Shown here piece by piece: positions 6,738 to 13,910 of a stretch of DNA of 17,806 bases. Origin of the DNA: Bacillota bacterium (lineage in GTDB: Bacteria > Bacillota > Clostridia > Acetivibrionales > DTU013); the NCBI GenBank assembly GCA_023409615.1, contig JAEYRF010000025.1, positions 1-17,806 on the forward strand. The letters run 5' to 3'. Position 1 is the first letter of the stretch, and every line of letters begins with the position of its first letter. The notes under the pieces are model-generated. The model was given only the letters and a program-made list of their open reading frames with translations. It was not told the DNA's origin and did not search any database. The translations under genes and the position numbers were made by a program.

Positions 6738-7406
6738 ATGGAAGACAAAAGAAAATTTGCAAAAATGTTTGATCACACGATTTTAAAGGCAGATGCTACA
6801 AGCAAGCAGGTTGAGCAGCTATGTAAGGAAGCGGTGGAGAATGGTTTTGCGTCGGTCTGCATTAATTCATGCTATACGTCGCTGACAGCAGAACTGTTAA
6901 AGGGTTCTGATGTAAAAACCTGTGTTGTTGTGGGATTTCCTTTAGGTGCAGTGTCTACAAAAGCCAAGGCCTTTGAAGCAAAGGAAGCTGTCGATTCCGG
7001 TGCGCAGGAAATCGATATGGTAATCAATGTCGGGGCTCTGAAGGAAAACAATCTGCAGTATGTATTCAATGACATCAAAGCAGTAGTTGATGCTGTAAAT
7101 GAAGATGCAATTGTAAAAGTAATTATTGAAACCTGCCTGTTAACTGATGAAGAAAAGGTAACAGCATGCAAATTAGCGCAGCAAGCCGGCGCAGACTTTG
7201 TTAAGACATCAACAGGGTTCAGTACCGGTGGTGCTACAAAAGAGGATGTGTCATTGATAAGAAAGACAGTGGGAGAGAGCATGGGTGTGAAGGCGTCCGG
7301 CGGAATAAGGGATTACGAGACCGCTGTTGAATTGATAAAGGCCGGAGCAAGCAGACTGGGAACCAGCGCGACCGTAAAAATAGTTACACAGGCAGTTGAA
7401 TCGTGA
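6738..7406 (+). CDS. deoC: Deoxyribose-phosphate aldolase
   Basis: The class I aldolase splits 2-deoxy-D-ribose 5-phosphate into acetaldehyde and glyceraldehyde 3-phosphate. The 222-residue protein shows the whole family pattern: DHTILKADAT (12-21), VGFPLGAVSTKAK, EIDMVINVGALKE with the proton-relay D93, VKTSTGFSTGGAT with the Schiff-base lysine K156, and VKASGGIRDYE with K185. The C-terminal SRLGTSA phosphate-binding turn is also present. I chose the ATG at 6738 because GAGGA (6726-6730) stands 7 nt upstream and the family starts here; an upstream in-frame ATG at 6654 would run translation through the 6656-6688 hairpin. The gene lies 129 nt after xylA on the same strand. deoC normally travels with nucleoside catabolism genes, so its position behind a xylose operon is notable. 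Confidence 0.93.
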   Translation: MEDKRKFAKMFDHTILKADATSKQVEQLCKEAVENGFASVCINSCYTSLTAELLKGSDVKTCVVVGFPLGAVSTKAKAFEAKEAVDSGAQEIDMVINVGALKENNLQYVFNDIKAVVDAVNEDAIVKVIIETCLLTDEEKVTACKLAQQAGADFVKTSTGFSTGGATKEDVSLIRKTVGESMGVKASGGIRDYETAVELIKAGASRLGTSATVKIVTQAVES

Positions 7407-7602
7407 ACTTATATTTACTCAGCATCCTGTGGTAGTAGTCAATGTAACTTTGTCGGGAATCATACACTCTTTTTTTATATGTTAAAACTCTATGAGTACA
7501 TATATTTTGATCATCAAATATCAATAAATGAAGTTTCAATATTTAAACATGAAGCATAAATTGGCTAGTAGGAGAGAAACGTCCCCGGCAAAGGAAAACC
7601 TC

Positions 7603-8109
7603 ATGATACAGCGGACAATACGACCATATGACAGGCAAAAAGTTCTGCAATATGCGCATAAGTGGGCTTATGCGAGAAACCCGGCCTACTTTGATTTCGA
7701 GAATCTGGGAGGGTATTGCACTAACTTTGCTTCTCAGTGTATTTACGCAGGCAGCGGCATCATGAATTACACCCCGGTATACGGTTGGTACTATATCAAC
7801 TCCTACAACAGAACAGCTTCTTGGACCGGCGTGAATTATTTGTATGATTTCTTAGTGAATAATAGAGGCCCCGGACCATTTGCAGAGGTCACGGATATAT
7901 CGGACGCGGAGCCAGGCGATATTGCCCAGCTCTCTTTTTCGAGCAGCACAGTTTTTGACCACTCTCCGGTCATCGTCAAGATGGATGAACAGCAGGGTTC
8001 AGAGGGCATTCTTGTTGCTGCCCATACTTTTAATGCAGATTATTACAGGCTGTTGGACTTTGAGCCTGCCCATATAAGATATCTGCATATCATTGGAATC
8101 CGTGAATAA
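7603..8109 (+). CDS. Amidase_6-type domain protein (putative cysteine hydrolase)
   Basis: The 168-residue protein matches the putative amidase domain (Pfam Amidase_6) as I know it: YDRQKVLQYAHKWAYARNP near the start, then GGYCTNFASQCIYAG, GWYYINSYNRTASWTGVNYL, PGDIAQL, and FDHSPVIV. In these NlpC/P60-like folds the Cys of the C-T-N-F motif and the His of the H-S motif are the probable catalytic pair (C39 and H120 from this start). The usual aspartate before that Cys (GGDCTNF) is Tyr here. There is no signal peptide or membrane segment, so it is probably cytoplasmic or forespore-located. I chose the ATG at 7603, with AAAGGA at 7590-7595 and a 7-nt spacer; an ATG at 7528 would add 25 residues but has no ribosome binding site. 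It follows deoC by about 200 nt. The real substrate is unknown. Confidence 0.72.
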   Translation: MIQRTIRPYDRQKVLQYAHKWAYARNPAYFDFENLGGYCTNFASQCIYAGSGIMNYTPVYGWYYINSYNRTASWTGVNYLYDFLVNNRGPGPFAEVTDISDAEPGDIAQLSFSSSTVFDHSPVIVKMDEQQGSEGILVAAHTFNADYYRLLDFEPAHIRYLHIIGIRE

Positions 8110-8112
8110 CAA

Positions 8113-8132
8113 AGCCCGACAAATGCCGGGCT
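8113..8132. terminator. Convergent terminator between the amidase-like gene and cheW
   Basis: AGCCCG (8113-8118) pairs with CGGGCT (8127-8132) around an 8-nt loop. On the minus strand the stem is followed by TTTGTTATT, which suits termination of the argJ-cheW transcript. On the plus strand it begins 4 nt after the amidase-like stop codon but has a poor T tract. Confidence 0.55.
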
Positions 8133-8167
8133 ATTGTGCTCATATTTCTATAGGTTTACTAACGTTT

Positions 8168-8620
8168 CTATTTTGTTTTTTTAACAACCTTGATGTCTTC
8201 CTCTGTCAGAACTTTCTCAAGGTCAAGCATAAGTATCAGTCTGTCACCAATCCTTGCAGTACCGCTAAGGAACCTGTCCTTCAGGTTGGATAGTGCTTTG
8301 GGAACAGGCTCGAATGCTGATTCATCGACTTTGACGATCTCATGTACTTCATCAACAATGATTCCGATTTCAGCAGCAGAAGTATTGGAAATAATAGTTC
8401 TGGTACTATCGTCAAATTCAGGAGAGGACAGGTTAAAACGTTTTCTGAGATTGAATATGGTGTAAACCTTTCCTCTAAGATTTGCCAGACCCTCGATATA
8501 ACTTGGTGCATTTGGTATTTTGAATATCTCAAACATTCTTTCTATACTGCTGATGCTTTCAATGTTAAGGCCGAATTCCTCTCCATTGATGGTAAAAATG
8601 ACAAATTGACGCATACTCAT
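8168..8620 (-). CDS. cheW: CheW-like chemotaxis scaffold protein
   Basis: CheW couples chemoreceptors (MCPs) to the histidine kinase CheA in the cytoplasmic signalling array. The 150-residue protein starts MSMRQFVIFTINGEEFGLNI and is a single CheW domain throughout: the first beta strands, the conserved IEGLANLRGKVYTIFNLRKR segment (about residues 43-61), then IGIIVDEVHEIVKVDES (about 84-100). The ATG at 8620 is chosen because GGGAGGGG (minus strand, 8626-8633) lies 5 nt before it; a longer reading frame upstream overlaps argJ and is not supported. It lies 41 nt downstream of argJ on the same strand, so the two are likely cotranscribed. No receptor, cheA or flagellar gene is visible nearby, so it is an orphan cheW. 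Confidence 0.88.
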   Translation of the reverse strand: MSMRQFVIFTINGEEFGLNIESISSIERMFEIFKIPNAPSYIEGLANLRGKVYTIFNLRKRFNLSSPEFDDSTRTIISNTSAAEIGIIVDEVHEIVKVDESAFEPVPKALSNLKDRFLSGTARIGDRLILMLDLEKVLTEEDIKVVKKTK

Positions 8621-8661
8621 TCTGACCCCTCCCTTTTCTGTAAAATCGAGCGAATCGACTG

Positions 8662-9864
8662 TTATGAACGATAACTGGCATTGATTTTCACATAATCGTA
8701 TGAGTAATCGCAGGTCCATACACGATCTGCATAAACACCATTGCCAAGTTTGATCAGCAGCTTCACCTCGTTCTTTTTTAATAATGCATGGACGGTATCC
8801 TCGTCGAAATCAACCGCACATCCACTTTTGCATACTAAATGGTCGCATATATATATATCGGTATAATTGGGATCAAATTCAGCACCGGAATAACCGACTG
8901 CTGTAAAAATCCTGCCCCAGTTGGCATCTTCACCAAAGATTGTGGTTTTCACCAGAGGAGATTTTGCTATGGAAGAGGCTGCTTTGTAGGCGTCCTCGGG
9001 ACTTTTGGCACCTTCGACCAATACCTCAATCAGCTTTGTTGCGCCTTCGCCGTCTCTGGCAATTTGTCTGCTAAGAAAAGTACATACTTCCTCCAGACCG
9101 TTTCTAAAGGTTTCATAATCCTCTCCTTCATTGATTATGCCGGCATTGTCGGCCATGCCGTTAGCGAGGATCAGCACCATATCGCACACACTGGTATCGC
9201 CATCTATAGTGACTCTGTTGAAGGTTTTCACGACAACTTCCTTCAATGCTTTATCCAGCAGCTTACGGGATATGTTTGCATCTGTTGTGATAATACCAAT
9301 CATCGTTGCCATATTGGGGTGAATCATACCTGATCCTTTTGCCATACCGCCTATTACGACATTGGCTTCCTGTAGATTCAGCTCAACAGCTATTTCTTTG
9401 TACAGTGTGTCAGTCGTCATGATGGCTTCCTCGGCGTCATGACCACCATCAGGATCCATCCCGGACACTAGTGCATCAAGTCCCGGACGGATTTTTTCCA
9501 TATCAAGAGTCTTTCCAATGACACCCGTGGATCCGACAAGAATGTCCCCGGGAGTACATTCCAATAGATCTGCGGTAATCGTTGCAATCTCCAGGGCATC
9601 CTCATATCCCTGTTCACCGACGCATGCATTGGCACAGCCGCTGTTGATTACAATCGCGTTCGCGTACCCGCTCTTTATGTGATCCATCGTAAGCTGCAGG
9701 GAATGTCCCTTTACTTTATTGGTGGTGAAAACGCCGGCCACAGCAGCGCTGTCTTCAGAACATATAATTGCAAGATCCTTTTTACCATCTTTCTTTAAGC
9801 CGCAGGCAACTCCGGTTGCAAAAAAGCCCTCAGGTGCCGTGACCCCTCCATTTATTTTATTCAT
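8662..9864 (-). CDS. argJ: Bifunctional glutamate N-acetyltransferase / amino-acid acetyltransferase (ornithine acetyltransferase)
   Basis: ArgJ transfers the acetyl group from N-acetylornithine to glutamate, recycling acetate in arginine synthesis; many members can also use acetyl-CoA. The 400-residue protein has the family's regular length. GSTGVIG (111-117) forms the oxyanion-hole region. KGSGMIHPNMATM (176-188) holds the self-cleavage site between A186 and the nucleophile T187. GEDANWGRI lies further on, and the C-terminus SYDYVKINASYRS is the usual one. The precursor should process itself into alpha and beta chains. The ATG at 9864 has TGGAG (minus strand, 9872-9876) 7 nt upstream and a strong promoter at 9922-9950. 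No other arg gene is in the window; its downstream partner is cheW. Confidence 0.95.
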   Translation of the reverse strand: MNKINGGVTAPEGFFATGVACGLKKDGKKDLAIICSEDSAAVAGVFTTNKVKGHSLQLTMDHIKSGYANAIVINSGCANACVGEQGYEDALEIATITADLLECTPGDILVGSTGVIGKTLDMEKIRPGLDALVSGMDPDGGHDAEEAIMTTDTLYKEIAVELNLQEANVVIGGMAKGSGMIHPNMATMIGIITTDANISRKLLDKALKEVVVKTFNRVTIDGDTSVCDMVLILANGMADNAGIINEGEDYETFRNGLEEVCTFLSRQIARDGEGATKLIEVLVEGAKSPEDAYKAASSIAKSPLVKTTIFGEDANWGRIFTAVGYSGAEFDPNYTDIYICDHLVCKSGCAVDFDEDTVHALLKKNEVKLLIKLGNGVYADRVWTCDYSYDYVKINASYRS

Positions 9865-9921
9865 CCTATCACTCCAGACATATTTAAATAAGTATTTTTA
9901 CCTTCTGCTTCAAACAAGTAA

Positions 9922-9950
9922 ATTATACAAAAATATGCCGCCAGATTCAA
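9922..9950 (-). promoter_or_regulatory. Sigma-A-type promoter of argJ-cheW
   Basis: On the minus strand TTGAAT (9945-9950), a 17-nt spacer and a perfect TATAAT (9922-9927) form a strong promoter about 58 nt ahead of the argJ start codon. No clear ArgR box (TGAAT-N4-ATTCA) overlaps it. Confidence 0.78.
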
Positions 9951-9994
9951 TAAAATGTGAAAATAAAGGAAGTACCCTTGAATGATAAAAGATA

Positions 9995-10006
9995 TTGTTG
10001 CAACAA
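9995..10006. promoter_or_regulatory. 12-bp perfect palindrome TTGTTGCAACAA in the argJ/lipoprotein divergent region
   Basis: TTGTTGCAACAA is a perfect palindrome lying upstream of both divergent promoters: 45 nt beyond the argJ -35 and 35 nt before the lipoprotein -35. It is a candidate regulator site; the protein that would bind it is not known. Confidence 0.4.
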
Positions 10007-10025
10007 CCCAATAAAATGACACTAA

Positions 10026-10040
10026 TCGAATGATATTCGA
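10026..10040. promoter_or_regulatory. Inverted repeat TCGAAT-GAT-ATTCGA next to the importer -35
   Basis: The arms TCGAAT and ATTCGA are perfect with a 3-nt centre. The repeat ends one base before the proposed -35 (10042-10047) of the lipoprotein promoter. That is the usual place for an activator, for example an AraC-type response regulator such as the one at 13911. This link is inference. Confidence 0.4.
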
Positions 10041-10041
10041 A

Positions 10042-10070
10042 TTTAAACTCCAATAATGAATGGATATAAT
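10042..10070 (+). promoter_or_regulatory. Promoter of the sugar ABC importer operon
   Basis: TTTAAA (10042-10047, 4 of 6 matches to the -35 consensus), a 17-nt spacer and a perfect TATAAT (10065-10070). The weak -35 with an inverted repeat directly upstream suggests an activated promoter. Confidence 0.6.
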
Positions 10071-10081
10071 TACATCATGAT

Positions 10082-10097
10082 ATGGTTGCGCATCCAT
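10082..10097. promoter_or_regulatory. Near-perfect 16-bp palindrome just after the importer transcription start
   Basis: ATGGTTGCGCATCCAT is palindromic over 16 bp apart from one base-pair mismatch, centred on GCGC. With the -10 at 10065-10070 it would lie at about +6 to +21, a position at which a bound protein blocks transcription. The CG-centred form recalls LacI-family operators, but it does not match the CcpA cre consensus well. Confidence 0.42.
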
Positions 10098-10131
10098 GAC
10101 TAAAAAAATATGGTTGGGAAGGGTAATGAAA

Positions 10132-11808
10132 ATGAAAAAAGTATTAGCCGTTTTTCTTGTGTTGTGTTTATGCATTGCCACGCTGGCTGGTTGTGGCGGT
10201 GAACAGGCTTCCTCCGATTCCGGGGCTGCAAAAACAGCAGGAGACGCATCAGGAGATAACGCTTCGGCGGGTGGATCTGTTAAAACAGGTGAAATAGTAA
10301 AATTGACTGCTATTATGACAAAACATGCGTTGACGAAAGAACTTTCCCAAATGGAATGGCTGCAAAAAGCGGAAGCAGATGCAGGTGTTGAAATCGAGTG
10401 GCAGGAAGTCACCTCCGATTGGCCGCAAAAGAAAGCAACCTTGTTAGCAAGTGGCGATGTTCCGGATCTAATAATAGGAAACGGTAGTATCTTGGATACC
10501 GAATTTGGTCAGTTCCCGGGCGTTTTTGAGGACTTGTCGCCTTTGATTGACCAGTATATGCCGAATGTGAAGTCGATGCTTGAAGCTCATCCTGAGACCA
10601 TGGCTATCGCAAAACAGCTTGATGGTAAAATTTATGGATTGCCAAAATACCAAAGATACTGGCCTGATACTATTACCAGACAGTATATAAACCAAAAATG
10701 GCTGGACAACCTTGGATTAAAGATGCCTACCAATTGGGATGAATTGTATGATGTTCTGGTAGCATTTAAAGAGAAGGATGCCAATGGTAATGGAGATTTA
10801 AATGATGAAATCCCGATGGATTTTGCTCCTACCGGCTTGGGTGTAGGTGTTGTAAATTTTGGTGCATTTATACCTACTGTTATGCTTGGAAGTCTTGGCA
10901 TTACTACGTCTCAGAGCGAATATGGATTCTTTGTTGAAGATGGCAAGGTAAAGAATTTTGTAGCTGACGAGCGTTACAAGACTCTTCTCAAATTCTTGAA
11001 TAAATGTTATAGTGCCGGATTGGTTAACAAAGAAGTATTTACCCAGGACTATACGAAATTCCAGGCTACCGCACGCGGAAATGGTGATGTAGCTGCTGTT
11101 GGTTTCACATGGGGATGGGATGCACTTGACAGGTTTGGTACAGCTCTGCATACACAGTATTCGTCAATGGGACAACTGAAAGTATCTGCTGATGCAAATT
11201 ATCCATTATCATGGGACTATGCATACAACACACTGAATTTTGGAGCCAACTGTGCTGTAATGTCATCAAGATGCAAAAATAAAGAAGCAGCTGCCGGTTT
11301 CCTCAACATACTCTATGATCCTGTAGTAAGTATGCAGGTGCTCTTCGGTTCAATAGGGCCAAACATAAAGGATAACGGAGATGGTTCATATACAATATTG
11401 CCTCCGGAAGATCCCAATATGGATCCGGGCACATGGAAATGGACATCAAGCTGGGCTGATAACGGAGCAATGAACATAGCTGATACTCTTAATTTAACTC
11501 TTGGTGCGGATATGCAGGCTCTTGACGAGCAGATGGCCGCACTCAAGCCAATCATGGATAATATTGACAAAGATAATGATATTTATCCGTCAATATTTAT
11601 GAAGTATACCTTAGAGGATAATGCGACTTTAGGTATCAACAATACAAATATTATGAATCTTGCTCTTTCCAAATGGGCTCAGTGGATCACTAACGGAGGT
11701 ATAGATCAGGATTGGGATGCATACATAGAAGATCTGAATAAGACCGGTATCAATCAGAGCATTGAAATCATACAGAATAAGTATAATGAGTACAAGAACA
11801 GCAAATAA
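10132..11808 (+). CDS. Extracellular sugar-binding lipoprotein of an ABC importer (LplA/AlgQ-like)
   Basis: The 558-residue protein is a lipid-anchored extracellular solute-binding protein of the large family-1 type used for oligosaccharides. MKKVLAVFLVLCLCIATLAG is the signal peptide, followed by the lipidated C21 (lipobox LAGC). A flexible Ser/Gly/Ala/Asp-rich tether spans about residues 22-50. The loop DANGNGDLNDE (residues 216-226) resembles the structural calcium-binding loop of AlgQ-type binding proteins. I chose the ATG at 10132 because AAGG at 10119-10122 is 9 nt upstream; an ATG at 10126 would be only 3 nt away. A longer frame from 10096 lacks a signal sequence at its start. It is followed by two permease genes. 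The ligand is probably a xylan-derived or other plant oligosaccharide, inferred from the neighbouring xylose genes. Confidence 0.9.
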   Translation: MKKVLAVFLVLCLCIATLAGCGGEQASSDSGAAKTAGDASGDNASAGGSVKTGEIVKLTAIMTKHALTKELSQMEWLQKAEADAGVEIEWQEVTSDWPQKKATLLASGDVPDLIIGNGSILDTEFGQFPGVFEDLSPLIDQYMPNVKSMLEAHPETMAIAKQLDGKIYGLPKYQRYWPDTITRQYINQKWLDNLGLKMPTNWDELYDVLVAFKEKDANGNGDLNDEIPMDFAPTGLGVGVVNFGAFIPTVMLGSLGITTSQSEYGFFVEDGKVKNFVADERYKTLLKFLNKCYSAGLVNKEVFTQDYTKFQATARGNGDVAAVGFTWGWDALDRFGTALHTQYSSMGQLKVSADANYPLSWDYAYNTLNFGANCAVMSSRCKNKEAAAGFLNILYDPVVSMQVLFGSIGPNIKDNGDGSYTILPPEDPNMDPGTWKWTSSWADNGAMNIADTLNLTLGADMQALDEQMAALKPIMDNIDKDNDIYPSIFMKYTLEDNATLGINNTNIMNLALSKWAQWITNGGIDQDWDAYIEDLNKTGINQSIEIIQNKYNEYKNSK

Positions 11809-11822
11809 TCGGTAGAAGCATG

Positions 11823-11864
11823 GAAAGATGCCGTACTGTATGAATTGATGGTATGGCATCTTTC
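11823..11864 (+). promoter_or_regulatory. Intercistronic stem-loop between binding protein and permease genes
   Basis: GAAAGATGCCGTAC (11823-11836) pairs with GTATGGCATCTTTC (11851-11864) over 14 bp with one G-U, around a 14-nt loop. No T run follows, so it is not a standard terminator. Such stems behind binding-protein genes often stabilise the upstream message, so that binding protein is made in excess of permease. Confidence 0.65.
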
Positions 11865-11885
11865 TGGTGTCATGGAGGGAATATC

Positions 11886-12860
11886 ATGGACAACATAGAT
11901 TTGAGCCGCAAACCGCATACTATAAGTACAAGACTGAACAAAGGAACGGGTATTTTCGGTACATTCAGACGGGACTGTCAGCTTTGGCTTATGCTTCTGC
12001 CAGCGATAGCAGTAATATTTATCTTTAACTATCTTCCGATGTATGGAATTCAGCTTGCCTTTCGTGAGTACAAGTTTGATTTCAATGTATTAAAAGGGCT
12101 TAGCGGTGGCACTTTCCGTGGATTGCATTATTTTGATCAATTTATCAACGGCTATATGTTTAAGGATTTAATGAAAAACACTCTATTAATAAGCGTTACA
12201 ACTATCCTGATGGGGTTCCCGGCTCCTATTTTGCTTGCCCTTCTGCTTAATCAGATCAAGAACGCAAAAACTAAGAAGATTATGCAAACTACTGTTTATA
12301 TGCCTCACTTCATTTCTATTGTAGTTATGGTGGGGTTGATGAATGTCCTGCTTTCACCAAATACAGGTATTATTTCACATGCGTTATCAGCCATTGGACT
12401 TGGCGACACCAATATACTTGGCGAAGTCAATACATTTGTACCACTGTTTGTAATTTCTGATATCTGGCAGCACTGCGGGTGGAACAGTATTATATATCTG
12501 GCTGCCTTATCAGCGGTTGATCCTGAGCTATATGACTCATGTAAAATTGATGGTGCCAAGAAATGGCAAACCATAATATATATAGATATACCGACAATAA
12601 CACCGACCATAATCATATTATTCATTCTCAGTATGGGAAATATCCTCAATACGGGCTTTGAAAAGATTTTTCTTATGCAAAACTCCTTGAACCTTCCGGC
12701 CTCAGAGGTTATATCTACATATACCTACAAGATCGGTATTCTTTCCAACCAGTTCAGTTTATCTTCGGCGATAGGATTATTTAATAATTTGATCAATTTT
12801 ATTTTTCTATATTTCACTAATCTCATCTCGAAACGGAATGCAGTTATGAGTTTGTGGTAG
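11886..12860 (+). CDS. Sugar ABC transporter permease, LplB/MalF-like
   Basis: The 324-residue integral membrane protein is the first of two permease subunits. A charged N-terminal tail is followed by hydrophobic segments beginning LWLMLLPAIAVIFIFNYLPM (about residues 34-53). The later pattern gives about six membrane spans. The cytoplasmic EAA loop that docks the ATPase is seen as AALSAVDPELYDSCKIDGAK (about 204-223), then IDIPTITPTI. The protein ends KRNAVMSLW, typical of LplB-type permeases. I chose the ATG at 11886, with GGAGGG at 11874-11879 and a 6-nt spacer; a start at 11853 lies inside the 11823-11864 hairpin. It forms a heterodimer with the next permease. No ATPase gene is present in the operon. 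Confidence 0.9.
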   Translation: MDNIDLSRKPHTISTRLNKGTGIFGTFRRDCQLWLMLLPAIAVIFIFNYLPMYGIQLAFREYKFDFNVLKGLSGGTFRGLHYFDQFINGYMFKDLMKNTLLISVTTILMGFPAPILLALLLNQIKNAKTKKIMQTTVYMPHFISIVVMVGLMNVLLSPNTGIISHALSAIGLGDTNILGEVNTFVPLFVISDIWQHCGWNSIIYLAALSAVDPELYDSCKIDGAKKWQTIIYIDIPTITPTIIILFILSMGNILNTGFEKIFLMQNSLNLPASEVISTYTYKIGILSNQFSLSSAIGLFNNLINFIFLYFTNLISKRNAVMSLW

Positions 12861-12913
12861 ATGATTTTTTAAACAAAGTAGTGTTCTATTATTGAAAAAG
12901 ATGGAGGCCGGTT

Positions 12914-13816
12914 ATGAGTCTGATTAGTAAAAAGAATAAAAATGTCAATGAAACTATTTTTGATATACTTATTGCTGCTTCTTGTGTTATCATTTTTCTT
13001 ATTGTTGCTTATCCTATATACTTTATTATCATTGCATCAGTCAGTGATTCAACCTTTGTATCAAGAGGTGAGGTAATCCTGATCCCCAAGGGTTTCAGTA
13101 TGTTCGGATATAATGAAATTTTTCACGATTCGCGTATATGGACAGGATATAGGAATACGTTTATTTATACCTTTGTAGGAAGTGCTGTAAACCTTATGGT
13201 TACTGTTCCGGCAGCCTATGCACTATCAAGACGGGAATTCAAAGCGCGACGGTTCCTAATGTTGTTTTTTGTCTTTACCATATTTTTCAGTGGGGGACTA
13301 ATTCCAACCTATGTTCTAATGAACGGCTTGAAACTAACAAACACTATGCTTGTTTTTATCATTCCATTCAGTTTGAATGTTTTCAACTTGATTATTACCA
13401 GGACTTTTATTGAGACGTCCATTCCGGCTGAATTATTTGAGGCGGCATCCATCGATGGCTGTACACATTTCAAGTTCTTCTTCAGCATAGTATTGCCTTT
13501 GTCAAAAGCTGTAATCTCAGTAATTGGGCTTTATTATATGGTAGCTCATTGGAATGATTTTTTCACAGGTCTAATTTATATCAGGACCAATAAATTACAG
13601 CCGCTCCAGCTGGTGTTGAGAGATATTCTTCTGACCAATCAGGCTTTTTCGCAGGGTGCAGGAGCAGGAGGTTCAGCTGGCGGTTATGCTCAAAAGTATG
13701 CGGACCAGATTAAATATGCTGTTATTATCGTTTCAACAGTACCAATCCTTATTGTCTATCCATTCATACAAAAATACTTCGAGAAAGGCGTTATGATAGG
13801 ATCAATAAAAGGATAA
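12914..13816 (+). CDS. Sugar ABC transporter permease, YtcP/MalG-like
   Basis: The 300-residue second permease subunit starts MSLISKKNKNVNETIFDILI, with its first membrane span at about residues 15-40. The region around residues 25-60 (AYPIYFIIIASVSD, then SRGEVILIPKGFSMFGYNEI) is typical of YtcP/LplC-like permeases. The EAA loop appears as IPAELFEAASIDGCTHFKFF (about 168-187), then IVLPLSKAVISVI. The C-terminus QKYFEKGVMIGSIKG is the family ending. GGAGG at 12903-12907 lies 6 nt before the ATG. It follows the first permease by 53 nt and completes the membrane channel. The unusual glycine/alanine-rich patch GAGAGGSAGGY near residue 255 lies in a loop seen in this subfamily. Confidence 0.9.
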   Translation: MSLISKKNKNVNETIFDILIAASCVIIFLIVAYPIYFIIIASVSDSTFVSRGEVILIPKGFSMFGYNEIFHDSRIWTGYRNTFIYTFVGSAVNLMVTVPAAYALSRREFKARRFLMLFFVFTIFFSGGLIPTYVLMNGLKLTNTMLVFIIPFSLNVFNLIITRTFIETSIPAELFEAASIDGCTHFKFFFSIVLPLSKAVISVIGLYYMVAHWNDFFTGLIYIRTNKLQPLQLVLRDILLTNQAFSQGAGAGGSAGGYAQKYADQIKYAVIIVSTVPILIVYPFIQKYFEKGVMIGSIKG

Positions 13817-13848
13817 CGATATAATATATACAAATCGCGTAATGTTTG

Positions 13849-13857
13849 TGGTAAAAT
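13849..13857 (+). promoter_or_regulatory. Extended -10 promoter ahead of the response regulator gene
   Basis: TGGTAAAAT at 13849-13857 fits the extended -10 form TGn-TAnAAT with one deviation. The -35 position (13829-13834, TACAAA) is weak, as is usual for extended -10 promoters. It lies 54 nt before the start codon and could give the two-component genes basal transcription independent of the importer operon. Confidence 0.4.
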
Positions 13858-13910
13858 ATCAATATGTATAAACATAATTTTCCTTAGAAAATCAGGTATG
13901 GGAGGGACTT

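Noticed and set aside
7470..7476. T7 run after deoC as a terminator
   Set aside because: No GC-rich stem precedes it; I could not find a convincing terminator between deoC and the amidase-like gene.
7507..7519. TTTGAT-C-ATCAAA inverted repeat upstream of the amidase-like gene
   Set aside because: The repeat is short and AT-rich, and no promoter hexamers are convincingly placed around it, so I did not call an operator.
8190..8674. Plus-strand reading frames opposite cheW
   Set aside because: They are shadows of the CheW domain on the other strand, without ribosome binding sites or recognisable motifs.
9861..10412. Minus-strand reading frame (183 codons) spanning the argJ upstream region and the binding-protein start
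   Set aside because: It covers the divergent promoters and is antisense to the lipoprotein signal peptide; its sequence resembles no family I know.
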